Assembly: GCA_035376985.1 (NCBI GenBank)
Contig: DAOSSA010000028.1
Location: 1 to 25,662, forward strand
Source of the DNA: Brevifilum sp029548365
GTDB taxonomy: Bacteria > Chloroflexota > Anaerolineae > Anaerolineales > Anaerolineaceae
Length of the DNA: 25,662 nucleotides
Reading direction: 5' to 3'
Shown here piece after piece: positions 7,498 to 14,645 of the stretch (position 1 is its first letter; every line of letters starts with the position of its first letter). The notes under the pieces are model-generated. The model was not told the origin of the DNA and did not search any database. It saw only the letters and a list, made by a program, of their open reading frames with translations. The translations under genes and the position numbers were made by a program.

Positions 7498-8793
7498 TTG
7501 TTGATCATAAAAAAATCTATATTCGACGATCCTATCCATGCCCTGCCCAGCCCAGAGAATACCACGCGTGTACAGCTACCCAACGGGATAACCCTGCTTT
7601 CACGGCCTAATTTCAACAGTCCTACCCTATCGATCAAAGGTTATTTAAATGGTGGCTCACTTTTTGATCCTGAAGACAAACTGGGATTAAGCTACCTGAC
7701 CGCCTTCGGATTAATGACTGGAACAGCCAACCATGATTTTCAGAGCCTGTATAACCAGATTGAATCCATTGGCGCCAGCTTGAGTTTTTCATCCAGCACT
7801 TTGAGAACTTCATTCAGCGCACACTGCCTGAGTGAAGATCTTGACCTGATACTGAGTGTGCTCGCTGATTGCCTTCGCACCCCCAGTTTTCCTGAAAAAG
7901 AATTTAACCGCCAAAAAAACCAGATGCTCACAGCTTTAGCGATTCGCGCCCAGGATACCGGAGCAATGGCTAATTTGCTTTTTGATCAAATTGTTTACTG
8001 CGATCATCCCTATCAACACCCTGAAGAAGGGTACACCGAGACTGTACAGGCAATCCAGCGTGACGACCTGCCAAATTTTTACCAGCGGATTTACGGCCCT
8101 AAAGATATGGCGATGGCCATTGTGGGCGCCGTTGAGCCACAACTTGCAGCAGATGCCGTCCGGCAGTACTTTGGTGATTGGGAAAATCCCAGCCAGCATC
8201 CCTTGCCAATCATAGAAAGCAAAGAACCCCTGGCAAATCCCACTAAAAAAAGGCTCAGCATCCCCGGAAAGTACCAGGCGGACATCGTCATGGGTTGCCT
8301 TGCACCGGACAGGCATTCGCCAGACTTCCATGCCCTGCGTCTTGGCAACAACATCCTCGGCGAGTTCGGTATGATGGGGCGTCTGGGTCAACGTGTGCGC
8401 GAAGCGGCTGGCCTGGCTTACTATGTCTATTCATCGCTGAGCATCAGCCTGGGACCGGGTGCCTGGGAGATGATCGCTGGGGTCAACCCCGAAAACATCG
8501 ATCAGACCATCGCATTAATCACTGACGAAGTGGTCAATTTCGTCTCACACCCTGTGACGGAGCAAGAGCTTTCAGATAGCAAATCCTTTTTCCTGGGGCG
8601 GATGCCATTAATGCTAGATTCCAACAGCGGCGTAGCTGCTTCTCTAATCAATATCGAGCGCTTCAACCTTGGTCTTGATTATTTCCTCCGCTATCCACAG
8701 CTTGTCCAGGAAATCACCCGCGAAGATATTTTTGAAGCCAGCCGCAGGTACCTTGACCCGGAGCGTTTAGCCATAGCAGTAGCAGGTCCATAG
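7498..8793 (+). CDS. M16 family peptidase-like protein, non-catalytic partner
   Basis: Same fold and length (431 residues) as the upstream M16 gene, but the HxxEH site is replaced: the equivalent stretch reads GLSYLTAFGLMTGT, with neither the His pair nor the Glu. It keeps the C-terminal features of the family (GRLGQRVREAAGLAYYVYSS, with the Arg/Tyr substrate-binding residues). It is therefore likely the regulatory or substrate-binding half of a heterodimer. It starts directly after the stop of the first gene. The start is TTG: AGGTGG (7488-7493) lies 4 bases before the TTG at 7498 and 7 bases before a second TTG at 7501, so 7501 is equally or more likely. It ends at 8793 within the ribosome binding site of acpS. 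Confidence 0.9.
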   Translation: MLIIKKSIFDDPIHALPSPENTTRVQLPNGITLLSRPNFNSPTLSIKGYLNGGSLFDPEDKLGLSYLTAFGLMTGTANHDFQSLYNQIESIGASLSFSSSTLRTSFSAHCLSEDLDLILSVLADCLRTPSFPEKEFNRQKNQMLTALAIRAQDTGAMANLLFDQIVYCDHPYQHPEEGYTETVQAIQRDDLPNFYQRIYGPKDMAMAIVGAVEPQLAADAVRQYFGDWENPSQHPLPIIESKEPLANPTKKRLSIPGKYQADIVMGCLAPDRHSPDFHALRLGNNILGEFGMMGRLGQRVREAAGLAYYVYSSLSISLGPGAWEMIAGVNPENIDQTIALITDEVVNFVSHPVTEQELSDSKSFFLGRMPLMLDSNSGVAASLINIERFNLGLDYFLRYPQLVQEITREDIFEASRRYLDPERLAIAVAGP

Positions 8794-8804
8794 GAGGTGA
8801 TGGT

Positions 8805-9173
8805 TTGATTTTGCACAGCGGCATTGACATCATTGAAATTTCCCGATTGGATCAGATCAACCCTGCCATACGGGCACGATTCATCAGGCGGGTTTACACA
8901 GCCAGTGAAATCGCCCAAGCTAACGACCGCACGGATGCGTTAACAGGCATTTTTGCAGCCAAGGAAGCGGTCTCAAAAGCGCTGGGCACCGGCATCGGGC
9001 GAGTCCACTGGCAAGATATTGAAGTTCTTCATCTTCCCACAGGGCAGCCTGTGGTTCATTTGCATGGGCAGGCAAAAATTGTCGCTGAGCAATTGGGGAT
9101 TCATACCTGGTCGGTCAGCATCAGCCATGATCGAGACAAAGCCGTTGCCCTGGCGGTGGCTGCCAGCAGTTAA
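8805..9173 (+). CDS. acpS: Holo-[acyl-carrier-protein] synthase
   Basis: Transfers 4'-phosphopantetheine from CoA to the serine of acyl carrier protein, activating fatty acid synthesis. Family motifs are clear: G-I-D8-I-I-E near the N-terminus (D8 binds Mg2+), FAAKEAVSKALGTG (K53, E54), and the closing VSISHDRDKAVALAVA strand. The 122-residue length is standard for a trimeric AcpS. The start is TTG at 8805, with a perfect AGGAGG (8792-8797) 7 bases upstream; the nearer ATG at 8800 runs into a stop after two codons. The ribosome binding site overlaps the stop of the preceding M16 gene, so it is the third gene of that operon. Confidence 0.95.
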   Translation: MILHSGIDIIEISRLDQINPAIRARFIRRVYTASEIAQANDRTDALTGIFAAKEAVSKALGTGIGRVHWQDIEVLHLPTGQPVVHLHGQAKIVAEQLGIHTWSVSISHDRDKAVALAVAASS

Positions 9174-9199
9174 AATAATCTCCCTTCACCAAAAACAAC

Positions 9200-9228
9200 T
9201 TCCAATTTTGGTTTGTTAGTCATAAAAT
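9200..9228 (+). promoter_or_regulatory. Promoter giving a near-leaderless mRNA for the phosphoesterase
   Basis: TTCCAA (9200-9205), 17-base spacer, TAAAAT (9223-9228), then only six bases before the ATG at 9235. Transcription would start at or next to the initiation codon. No ribosome binding site is visible. The geometry is the same as at trmD. Confidence 0.45.
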
Positions 9229-9234
9229 ACGAAC

Positions 9235-9885
9235 ATGAATTTATTAGCCGTCAGCGATATTGAAAGTCCCCTGATTTATAGCCAAAATATCTCCAGGCGT
9301 TTTCAAGAGATTGATATCGCCATCAGTTGCGGTGACCTTTCTTATCATTACCTGGAATATATCATCAGTTCCCTGGATATTCCCCTCTTTTTTGTGCGTG
9401 GTAATCATGCCCGGGAGATTGAGTATGGATGTGGAGGCCCACGTCATGCGCCCTGGGGCGGAATCGACCTGCACAGAAAAGTGATCAGGAGAAAAGATTC
9501 CGGGTTACTTCTTTCAGGAATCCAGGGATGTATCCGGTATAACCTGGGCGATTATCAATACACCCAACAGGAAATGTGGTTGATGATCATGAAATTGGTT
9601 CCGGGCTTGCTCATGAACAAAATCCGCTTCGGGCGCTACCTAGATATTTTTGTGTCTCATGCTTCCCCCTGGGGCATCCATGATGAAAAAGATCGGGCAC
9701 ACCATGGGGTCAAAGCCTTTCTATGGCTGATTAAAGTCTTTCAGCCCACGTTTCATCTGCATGGGCATGTCCATGTTTATTCGCCCAGCACCACCACAGA
9801 GACAATTTTGGGTAACACCACGATTCACAACGCATTTGGTTTTCGCAAGTTAACCTTTGATTTTCCGCCAAAAACCTCATCCTGA
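9235..9885 (+). CDS. Calcineurin-like metallophosphoesterase
   Basis: Two-metal phosphoesterase of the calcineurin fold. The usual motifs appear in order: D8-x-E10 (SDIES), GD at 33-34, GNHA at 56-59, a His in VSHASPWG, and HLHGHVHVY near the C-terminus. Two positions differ from the textbook D-x-H / GDxxD / GNH[DE] pattern: Glu for the first His, and no second Asp after GD. I believe the Glu form is characteristic of a branch of this superfamily in Chloroflexota and other bacteria, so it is probably active. At 216 residues it is a minimal single-domain enzyme with no signal peptide. The substrate is unknown. Its last 9 bases overlap the end of the convergent 88-residue gene, and no terminator separates them. 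Confidence 0.88.
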   Translation: MNLLAVSDIESPLIYSQNISRRFQEIDIAISCGDLSYHYLEYIISSLDIPLFFVRGNHAREIEYGCGGPRHAPWGGIDLHRKVIRRKDSGLLLSGIQGCIRYNLGDYQYTQQEMWLMIMKLVPGLLMNKIRFGRYLDIFVSHASPWGIHDEKDRAHHGVKAFLWLIKVFQPTFHLHGHVHVYSPSTTTETILGNTTIHNAFGFRKLTFDFPPKTSS

Positions 9886-10143
9886 TTTTTTATGTGCCTG
9901 GCACGTAGCTAATTCCTCTTCTTCAGCGATCCCAATCCAAAAATGATCCGGTCTGATCATAAGATTGGATCGAATCAAGATCGAGCCAGCCTGTACACCT
10001 GCATCCGGGATCATACTGGGGTGCACAAAACACAGGTTTGGCTGCTGTCGATATTTACGCTGATAATAAGCTGCTGCCCCGACAACCTTTTCATGCAGGC
10101 CTAACTTCGGGTTATTATCAAACCAGAGTAAACCGATCTCCAT
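9877..10143 (-). CDS. Small conserved-looking protein of the LexA-box operon, function unknown
   Basis: I do not recognise a characterised family. The 88-residue product has a soluble, folded-looking composition: an N-terminal strand (MEIGLLWFDN), a helix rich in Lys/Ala/Tyr/Gln (about 17-33), then CFVHPSMIP and a C-terminal part with RPDHFWIGIAEEEEL. There is no signal peptide or membrane helix. It starts 16 bases after the stop of the ATPase gene with a GAGGG-type ribosome binding site in the gap, so it is the second gene of the same transcript and comes under the same LexA-type boxes. A partner or effector of the ATPase is the simplest idea. That it is real is supported by coupling, codon use like its neighbours, and the tight fit between flanking genes. 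Confidence 0.7.
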   Translation of the reverse strand: MEIGLLWFDNNPKLGLHEKVVGAAAYYQRKYRQQPNLCFVHPSMIPDAGVQAGSILIRSNLMIRPDHFWIGIAEEEELATCQAHKKSG

Positions 10144-10159
10144 TTTGCCCTCTTACCGT

Positions 10160-10993
10160 CTAATCTCCCAGCAGTGGCAAGCGGTAGGTCCTCCAATCTG
10201 AACCCGTCCATACCCGGAACATGCCCGGTTCTAACGCATCTACAGCAGAATTTTTCCGCAGCGTAAGCTTCTCGGCTGCGAATTCATCGGTGATCCTGCC
10301 CACGATCCGCGTTCGAAAAGGCTCCACCCAAAACCGAAATCGATCGGCCTGGTCTGCATTAATTGATGCCACAACAAATACGCCTGCCTGGGCACCGTAC
10401 TCCAACAACCAGCGCAGATTCACCTGGGCTTCATAGCTCAGCTCTTCAACGAAGCCTAAATCATCCAGTATAAGCACAACCTGTGCGCCGGTTTTTGCCC
10501 CATCATAACGAGTTTCTGCCAATTCTGCCAGGTTTTTTATCAGACCCTCAGCCCAGGGATCGTACCAGGCGAAAATCCCTTGCAAATATTTTTTGTTTCC
10601 AGGTTTTCTTTCCCAAAACTGCCACTCGCCGGGTTTGAAGGTAATTACGCCAATCTGCAGCGCGCTGGGAGGATTGAGCTTTACCGCAGATTCAGCCAAT
10701 ACCTGTAGATGGTGAGTCTTACCCATGCTGCGCTCACAGCCGATTAACGCTGCGCCCATAAAGGGGTCTCCCAGCTCAATTATAAAGGGTAAGCCATCGG
10801 CACATTCCCCTAATAACAACGCCGGGGAATTGATCTGGCGGATTGAAATGAGCAATCTGCCCACAGTGGTCGCTTTGAGGGGCACTCGGGGTTTATCCAC
10901 CCCGGGTTGACGCACCCGGTTGCGTGTTTTTATTAGTGAAAAAGGTTTTCGATTAACCTTTACATCATTGACGATCATATTTACTGCACCCAT
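10160..10993 (-). CDS. Stand-alone FtsK-type ATPase under LexA-type control
   Basis: A 277-residue soluble P-loop ATPase that resembles the motor core of FtsK/SpoIIIE, without membrane segments or gamma domain. Residues 1-45 are basic and probably disordered. Walker A is G85-CERSM-G91-K92-T93, one residue longer than the classic loop and with Cys where the first Gly usually aligns. Walker B is VVLILDD, with D177-D178 in place of DE. The later pattern (LLEYGAQAGVFVVAS, then FRTRIVGRITDE, then a closing strand pair around PGMFRVW) parallels the FtsK order of 'AR..GIH', sensor, and 'ARIAF' segments. The ATG at 10993 has a perfect AGGAGG 5 bases upstream. Expression is predicted to be off until DNA damage: see the promoter and two boxes upstream. 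Assignment to the FtsK/HerA class is moderately firm; the role is unknown. Confidence 0.78.
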   Translation of the reverse strand: MGAVNMIVNDVKVNRKPFSLIKTRNRVRQPGVDKPRVPLKATTVGRLLISIRQINSPALLLGECADGLPFIIELGDPFMGAALIGCERSMGKTHHLQVLAESAVKLNPPSALQIGVITFKPGEWQFWERKPGNKKYLQGIFAWYDPWAEGLIKNLAELAETRYDGAKTGAQVVLILDDLGFVEELSYEAQVNLRWLLEYGAQAGVFVVASINADQADRFRFWVEPFRTRIVGRITDEFAAEKLTLRKNSAVDALEPGMFRVWTGSDWRTYRLPLLGD

Positions 10994-11017
10994 TTGAGCC
11001 TCCTGATATTATTAACA

Positions 11018-11029
11018 GAACGTATGTTC
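11018..11029. promoter_or_regulatory. LexA-type SOS box 1 (start-point box)
   Basis: GAACGTATGTTC fits GAAC-N4-GTTC, the core of the LexA/DinR operator known in Firmicutes and Actinobacteria; flanking A and T extend the dyad. It covers the predicted transcription start (about 11025, minus strand). Confidence 0.75.
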
Positions 11030-11031
11030 TA

Positions 11032-11059
11032 ATTATACAGAACTTTTGTTCGATGTCAA
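11032..11059 (-). promoter_or_regulatory. Consensus promoter of the mini-FtsK operon
   Basis: Reading the minus strand: TTGACA (plus coordinates 11054-11059), a 16-base spacer, TATAAT (11032-11037). Both hexamers match sigma-70 consensus exactly. The start point would be near 11025, leaving a leader of about 32 bases that carries AGGAGG before the ATG at 10993. A promoter and ribosome binding site this strong fit a gene that is normally held off by a repressor. Confidence 0.8.
11040..11051. promoter_or_regulatory. LexA-type SOS box 2 (spacer box)
   Basis: GAACTTTTGTTC fits GAAC-N4-GTTC and lies wholly inside the spacer between the -35 and -10 hexamers. Its centre is 22 bases from the centre of box 1, about two helical turns, so two repressor dimers could sit on the same face of the DNA. 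Confidence 0.75.
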
Positions 11060-11165
11060 GGGGGTTCAAGAGAGTGTTGAAAAATATATGATGTTAAATA
11101 ATCGGTTTATGAATGAACATCAAAATTTTTAGCATTTACGATTATTATGAATATTAATTTAATTC

Positions 11166-11309
11166 GTAGGGGCAACCCTCTGTGGTTTCCCTGCCCATAG
11201 GGCACCTTCGGGTTGGGCGGACACAGCTCAATACCCTCGCAGGGCACAGGGAGTGCTACGCGAAGGTCCGTCCCGACAAATGACGCTGAATAAAGAACGA
11301 ACCAATTTT
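11166..11309 (+). repeat. Dispersed intergenic repeat, copy B
   Basis: Bases 11222-11309 match copy A bases 53-140 in the same orientation. Bases 11166-11221 match the reverse complement of copy A bases 1-36, but with about 20 extra bases (around 11194-11213) inserted. It lies in a gene-free stretch behind the mini-FtsK promoter. Confidence 0.8.
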
Positions 11310-11511
11310 TAAAACACGCCTAACTGATCACAAAAAAACAGAAGGCTGACTCATTGTTCGAGACAATTCATCGTCATCAATCAGGTGGAGCTAACGCGTG
11401 GGCCTCCAGCACGATACGTTGTAACGAATTAAAGATTGCCCCCTTTTTAGCAACCAAAATACCAGTCGGAAATTAAATTCAGAAAAGGTGCATACCCACT
11501 GCGCCACGAAA
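11310..11511. other. Gene-free stretch after repeat copy B
   Basis: No open frame with protein-like composition, no clear hairpin-plus-T terminator and no promoter that I can support. It lies downstream of the phosphodiesterase gene, which reads toward it from the right, so a terminator would be expected here but is not obvious. Confidence 0.5.
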
Positions 11512-12807
11512 TCAGAGAAGATTGCCCAGGGGTAACGCGAAAAAGGGCACCAGCATCTCGCTTGCGTGTAAACCGCCGTGTCGCCCTGCCATTAAATTGG
11601 GTCGATCCGACCACCACAAGTATGCATCTCCCCGGGTGACAACAATTAAATCACCCAGCCGATCAAGCACATCCTCAACATAAGGCCCCGCTCCAAACAG
11701 TCCGACCTCAAGCGCCTGGGCTGGCTCAATTAAATAAAAATCATCCGGCCAGGTTTTAGCAAAATAATCCCGCACCTCACCGACCTGACCCGGTTTGATA
11801 TACAAAAAGGCTAACCGATTTTCGCAGGTGGGCTGCATCACCAGGTGGGAACTTAACGCAGGATGGTTGGCCAGGTCAAACCGCTCATACTGAGGTGTGG
11901 CGATCGAACCATGATCCGCTGTTACAATCAACAGGGTCTCTTTAGCAACCTCAGGAGACAAATTTTGGATGAATCCGCGCTCAAAAAGCATTGAAAAAAC
12001 CGAAAATTGAAGCATAACCCGGGTGTCGTCTGCATTATAGCGGTGCATCAGCGAATCCACGTCAGAATAATAGACATAAATAAAATCCCGCACGCCGCTG
12101 TGACGATTCAGGTACTCCGCCAGGTTGACATTAAGATCCGCTTCGTTCAGGTAGGTCTGCAGGACAACCTCTTCCAACTGCATCAGGGACAACCCGGAAT
12201 TGGCAATGGCAGAATGAAGAAAAGCGGTTGGTCTGACGCCATGGGCACGCAGATGGGGACCCAGGGTTGGCTTATCCATAAATTCTCGTGGAACAAAACC
12301 GGCACGGTACAGTCCACCAGAATCCTTTTTTGTGTTAGCGGCTGAATGCAGGATATTATTGATCACCATACCGAATTGCTTGACCCACATTTCGTAGCCG
12401 ATAATCCCGTGCGCTGCAGATCCAACGCCTGTCCACAGCGTGTTTAAGGCTGAGGCGGTTGTGCTCGGGCAAATGCTGGTGATCGGGCTGAATACACCCC
12501 GCTCAAAATAACGCCCCCAAATTAACCCACGTTCAGGGCTGATCACCTGCTTGAACAGGTCATAACCCAACGCGTCCACCAGTAATAAGATCACTTTCTG
12601 ATAGGGTCCGCCGAGATATCTCAGGATCTCCGCATTTAAAGACGGCCCGCTGAACTCAGGGACACCCAGCAACCGGGTCACCGTTGCGGGCAGGTTGACC
12701 AGTGAAAGGCCTTCATAATTTGGCATTACCAGGTTATCGCCATGCGGCAATCCCTGAAAGCGATGATCAATAATTCTCGGTAAAATTTGCGCTGTTAAAT
12801 CTGGCAT
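11512..12807 (-). CDS. Alkaline phosphatase superfamily (type I phosphodiesterase / nucleotide pyrophosphatase)
   Basis: Two-zinc phosphodiesterase or phosphatase of the NPP type. The metal and nucleophile motifs occur in order: D78 in LLLVDALG, the nucleophile Thr in CPSTTASA (T116 or T117), Asp and His in YYSDVDSLMHRY, the DH pair in VTADHGS, and the C-terminal His in GRHGGLHASEM. The length (431 residues) fits a single-domain member. There is no signal peptide, so it is probably cytoplasmic, unlike many family members that are exported. The ATG at 12807 has AAGGAG 5 bases upstream. The gene lies 151 bases downstream of a nucleoside phosphorylase on the same strand, so joint nucleotide or nucleoside breakdown is possible, but the substrate is not determined. 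Confidence 0.9.
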   Translation of the reverse strand: MPDLTAQILPRIIDHRFQGLPHGDNLVMPNYEGLSLVNLPATVTRLLGVPEFSGPSLNAEILRYLGGPYQKVILLLVDALGYDLFKQVISPERGLIWGRYFERGVFSPITSICPSTTASALNTLWTGVGSAAHGIIGYEMWVKQFGMVINNILHSAANTKKDSGGLYRAGFVPREFMDKPTLGPHLRAHGVRPTAFLHSAIANSGLSLMQLEEVVLQTYLNEADLNVNLAEYLNRHSGVRDFIYVYYSDVDSLMHRYNADDTRVMLQFSVFSMLFERGFIQNLSPEVAKETLLIVTADHGSIATPQYERFDLANHPALSSHLVMQPTCENRLAFLYIKPGQVGEVRDYFAKTWPDDFYLIEPAQALEVGLFGAGPYVEDVLDRLGDLIVVTRGDAYLWWSDRPNLMAGRHGGLHASEMLVPFFALPLGNLL

Positions 12808-12958
12808 ATGATCTCCTTGGTGGTCAAATTAAAATGATACTATATTTCAACATGGGAAATAAGCTGCTTTCAATTGAGAATGATGGGCTCCGATCCTTCC
12901 GCAACAAGTACGATCACACTTGCAGCTGGCACAACCCCCACACCCTTTGCGCTGAATT

Positions 12959-13726
12959 TCATAATTCAAGTACCGCTTCAGCCGCCAGCCAGAACAAATT
13001 CTTACGGATTTCCAAACGGTTATGCCAGCCACGCCCGTCCCAGCCTTCCTCAGTGACTGCGTCTCCTCCATATAACAGCTGTGCAAACGTCACCTGTCTG
13101 AATTTTGCCACCGCAAAAAAAGCAGCGGCTTCCATCTCAACCGTCAGGCAGCCTTCTTCCAGGTAGCGGGCAGCTTTGGCAGGAGTTTCACGGTAAATTC
13201 CATCCGTCGTCCAGGTCTTCGTTCGAATATAAGCCAGCCCATGCCGCTTTAGAACTGATTCCAGCGACTCCACCCCGCGCGGGTCTGCTTCAACCTCTCG
13301 CGATGGAGGTAAATAATGATACGAAGTGCCCTCATCACGAATCGCAGCGACGGGTAAAAGCAAGTGACCTACCGCAATTTCTGGATCCAATACGCCGCAG
13401 CTGCCGCAGGCAATAAATTTTCGGCAGCCCACTGCGATCATCTCCTCCAGCAAACCCGCTGCCAGAGGCGCACCAACGCCCGGGTGAAAAAAAGCCAAAC
13501 GCTGACCCTGGAAATCAATTTCATACAGGGGATGCGGTCCGATTTCCGAGCTCGAACGCCAGACCTCTCGTGGGTTGTAATTCTCCTTCACCCATTCAAT
13601 CACTTCAGCAAAGAAGCAAATGACGCAATGCTCGGGTACATCCCTGGGTTGGATAATCTTTCCCGGTTCAATAATCGCTTTCCGGGTAGGATCAAAGTTA
13701 AGCAGGGGAATATTTTTGTGGTTCAT
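12959..13726 (-). CDS. Nucleoside phosphorylase (uridine phosphorylase / PNP family)
   Basis: Cleaves a nucleoside with phosphate to give the base and (deoxy)ribose 1-phosphate. The 255-residue protein carries the phosphate-binding HPGVGAP (81-87), the GSCGVL turn (108-113), and VEMEAA (196-201), where the Glu of the MEA motif binds the ribose hydroxyls; all are hallmarks of the PNP_UDP_1 fold. The ATG at 13726 is preferred because GGAGG lies about 10 bases upstream. An earlier TTG/GTG-type extension of 24 residues to 13798 has a poor N-terminus. Base preference cannot be read safely; the GDAVTEEGW region suggests a uridine phosphorylase-like member. It probably belongs to purine or pyrimidine salvage, together with the BMP-type nucleoside importer at the right end of the window. 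Confidence 0.88.
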   Translation of the reverse strand: MNHKNIPLLNFDPTRKAIIEPGKIIQPRDVPEHCVICFFAEVIEWVKENYNPREVWRSSSEIGPHPLYEIDFQGQRLAFFHPGVGAPLAAGLLEEMIAVGCRKFIACGSCGVLDPEIAVGHLLLPVAAIRDEGTSYHYLPPSREVEADPRGVESLESVLKRHGLAYIRTKTWTTDGIYRETPAKAARYLEEGCLTVEMEAAAFFAVAKFRQVTFAQLLYGGDAVTEEGWDGRGWHNRLEIRKNLFWLAAEAVLEL

Positions 13727-13858
13727 GTAAAAAAAGCCTCCGGTAAGCTTAAAATGCCACAGCACCTGTGACAGTGGCGTTATTTGCACAAAAATCAAAC
13801 AAACCCATTATAAAGCAAAACCCACCGCACAAGACTTATAGCACAACCTGTTCAACCA

Positions 13859-13872
13859 GTGTAAAATTACAC
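13859..13872. promoter_or_regulatory. Short dyad in the divergent intergenic region
   Basis: GTGTA-AAAT-TACAC is a perfect 5-bp inverted repeat around four bases, and TAAAAT (13862-13867) inside it could serve as a -10 element for the plus-strand gene at 13909. It lies between two divergent genes. Operator function is only a guess. Confidence 0.3.
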
Positions 13873-13908
13873 CCAGCAACCCATAATAACATCAGCAAAG
13901 CAGCATTC

Positions 13909-14544
13909 ATGGACGAGCCAATCAATTTTTCTGATCAAAATACACCTCAAACACCCCTCTTCACGTTTGGCAAGAAAATTACCGTAAAAGAGGCGGGCTT
14001 TTCCTTTCAACCCATAGAAGGCTTTGAATTGGAAGTGGATAGCTCGGTGTATATGTACTCAGAAGACGGGCATCTGGAAATCTGTATGATCGGTGGTGAG
14101 CTTGACCCAAAAACCTCTCTTGCCAGGTACAGCAACGAGCTGGCATCAGATTTTATGATCAATTTCGATGAATATCAGTTGATCGACGCCAGTAAGGACT
14201 TTATCCAGGGAAGCACATGCCTGGTGAATGAAATCTTTTTCACCAATGCAGATGAGGCGGGGCAGGGAAGGGTTTTGATCTGCTCACCGCACACAAACCA
14301 ATTCTTTTTCCTGCTGGTGATTGCCTCCGCTGAATATTGGTTGGATCGAGGCATGCAGACATTCTCAGCGATCAAAGATCAGGTCCAATTTCATCCTGAG
14401 TTCGCGCCGGTCTCCAAACCAGAAGTGGTCAAAAAGCACTCCGACCTCACGATTGAAACCTTCGAAGCCGTCCAATCCAATGAAAGCCTGGTCCTTTCAA
14501 CGCACCGGGGAGCGGTCAGCTTACTGCTGGCTGCCAGAACGTCG
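13909..14544 (+). CDS. Unrecognised protein, 5' part, cut by the assembly gap
   Basis: The ATG at 13909 is taken as the start; the frame is open upstream to 13768, but that part overlaps the leader of the divergent phosphorylase and reads like non-coding sequence. The 212 codons seen before the gap encode an acidic soluble protein with no signal peptide. The region around 20-160 (FTFGKKITVKEAGFSFQPI to FFFLLVIASAEYWLDRG) alternates strands and short helices and resembles the small PsbP/Mog1-type fold used by stress and secretion-associated proteins; that likeness is weak. The remaining C-terminus is lost in the N run. Whether it joins the fragment after the gap is undecided. Confidence 0.6.
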
Positions 14545-14644
14545 NNNNNNNNNNNNNNNNNNNNNNNNNNNNNNNNNNNNNNNNNNNNNNNNNNNNNNNN
14601 NNNNNNNNNNNNNNNNNNNNNNNNNNNNNNNNNNNNNNNNNNNN
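14545..14644. other. Assembly gap of exactly 100 N
   Basis: A run of exactly 100 N is the usual placeholder for a gap of unknown length. Taken literally, the frames on the two sides do not match, but the length is arbitrary, so this does not show a frameshift. The order and distance of sequence on the two sides are not guaranteed. Confidence 0.98.
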
Positions 14645-14645
14645 C

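Noticed and set aside
7936..8391. 151-residue minus-strand frame
   Set aside because: Shadow of the second M16 gene.
12847..12962. Cys-rich peptide (GCGGCASCKCDRTCCG) and an overlapping 30-codon frame on the minus strand after the nucleoside phosphorylase
   Set aside because: The Cys-rich part is the tail of a frame that is a shadow of the phosphorylase gene; the 30-codon frame begins in an ATGA overlap but has no other support.
13364..13771. 135-residue plus-strand frame opposite the nucleoside phosphorylase
   Set aside because: The opposite strand encodes a clear enzyme with intact motifs; this frame has random-looking composition.
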